DNA from: Cepaea nemoralis
Lineage: Eukaryota > Mollusca > Gastropoda > Stylommatophora > Helicidae
Direction of reading: 5' to 3'
Length of the DNA: 64,000 nucleotides
Assembly: GCA_014155875.1 (NCBI GenBank)
Contig: JACEFZ010012665.1
Location: 120,001 to 184,000, forward strand
The number at the start of each line of letters is the position of its first letter. Positions within the stretch are counted from its first letter, which is position 1. Position numbers and translations under genes: made by a program. The notes below the pieces were generated by a model. That model did no database searches. It had not been told where the DNA came from and saw only the letters and a list, made by a program, of their open reading frames with translations. Below, piece after piece: positions 63,295-64,000 of this stretch.

Positions 63295-64000
63295 CTTGTA
63301 GTAATTATAAATCAGCTTTATTAAACGTTATGGCCGATACAAAGTCATGGTAGAATACAGACATGTTGACAGCCTGCCTTCTAGGGCTAGGTTCAGATGT
63401 AAACTGATTCTTGACAACAAACTACGTCACGACTTGAGCATCTTTCTTCCCATTCTACCCTGATGCTCAAGCGTGCTGTAGCCTTTGCCCACCTAACTTA
63501 CCCCTCTGCTACACCTCCCTATGTTTAAGAAAGACTTTTTCCTTTAAAAACATCTTTCCTCCCAATCCCCCTATTCTATTCCCTCTCTTTTCCTTACCTC
63601 CCACAACTCTTCTAATCTTCCCCAAACCAACTTTATCGTAAGTGAAACAATCTATTCGTAACTCTTTCTCCTACGACATAGTAAACCACTATACATTACT
63701 CTTCGTTTTTGGCTCTTTACGGTTCCTGTATAAAAATATATATCATAAGAACGGCTCGTATAATCGTTATCACACACTTTGACATTATGAAATTCTTCAC
63801 TCTTGCACAACACAGAGAACAATGTAGTTAGAAAAAGTAAAGAAGGGGTGCGCACCCTGTGAAAAGCATAAAGAATGAATAGTCAACATGATCACATTTA
63901 CATAAAGTAATGAATAGTCAACACAATCACATTTACCTCCCTTGCCAATAAAAAAAATTTTTGTAAAATAATTTTTTTTTAAATACATCTTATGAAATAG
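63295..64000. other. Window end, nothing recognised
   Basis: No further MTMR exon was found. The C-rich and A/T-rich stretches show no supported gene or known repeat. Confidence 0.4.

Overview
This 64 kb window reads as intron and intergenic DNA of an invertebrate animal genome. The coding signal is a handful of short exons with GT/AG boundaries and matching phases. Between them lie LINE fragments, tRNA-headed SINEs, TA-, TTAA- and 8-bp-duplication MITEs, two Ty3/gypsy-type LTR elements and about twenty tandem arrays. There is no prokaryotic gene organisation. The repeat mix would suit a mollusc or other lophotrochozoan, but the sequence alone does not settle the phylum. Two host genes are recognisable, both on the + strand. 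Nemo-like kinase (NLK) is represented by its last part: exons at 6560-6748 and 8683-8881 (kinase subdomains X-XI and the start of the C-terminal tail, 63 and 66 codons, the same lengths as the vertebrate protein) and a terminal exon at 18333-18387 ending in the conserved LPPSPHQW tail. One short stretch of about 30 residues between the last two was not found. A myotubularin phosphatase of the MTMR3/MTMR4 type is represented by PH-GRAM exons at 53633-53704 (weaker), 54576-54778 and 61743-61927; the gene continues beyond the window. || Layout: 1-6560 is an NLK intron holding a 5.9 kb LTR-type element (297-6187) whose two 632-bp terminal repeats are inverted and which is flanked by a 5-bp duplication. 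6560-18400 is the NLK 3' part, with a 15-copy array made from the end of one exon, a LINE insertion that duplicated the end of the next exon, and several MITEs. 18350-19750 is a minisatellite grown from the NLK stop-codon region. 20-53 kb is intergenic or an unrecognised 5' intron of the next gene; it holds arrays at 23.1, 25.0-26.9, 27.9, 30.0-32.2 and 35.9 kb and many nested SINE/LINE insertions. 53.6-61.9 kb is the MTMR gene; its 7 kb intron contains a (TCA)n tract at the splice donor and a truncated Gmr1-like retrotransposon (integrase end before reverse transcriptase) inside a LINE. 62-64 kb holds more LINE remnants. || The main theme is that host exon edges are repeatedly copied: four exon boundaries here have been turned into tandem or target-site duplicates that keep splice-site-like sequence. 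The nested insertions are unusually readable because many keep clean target-site duplications.
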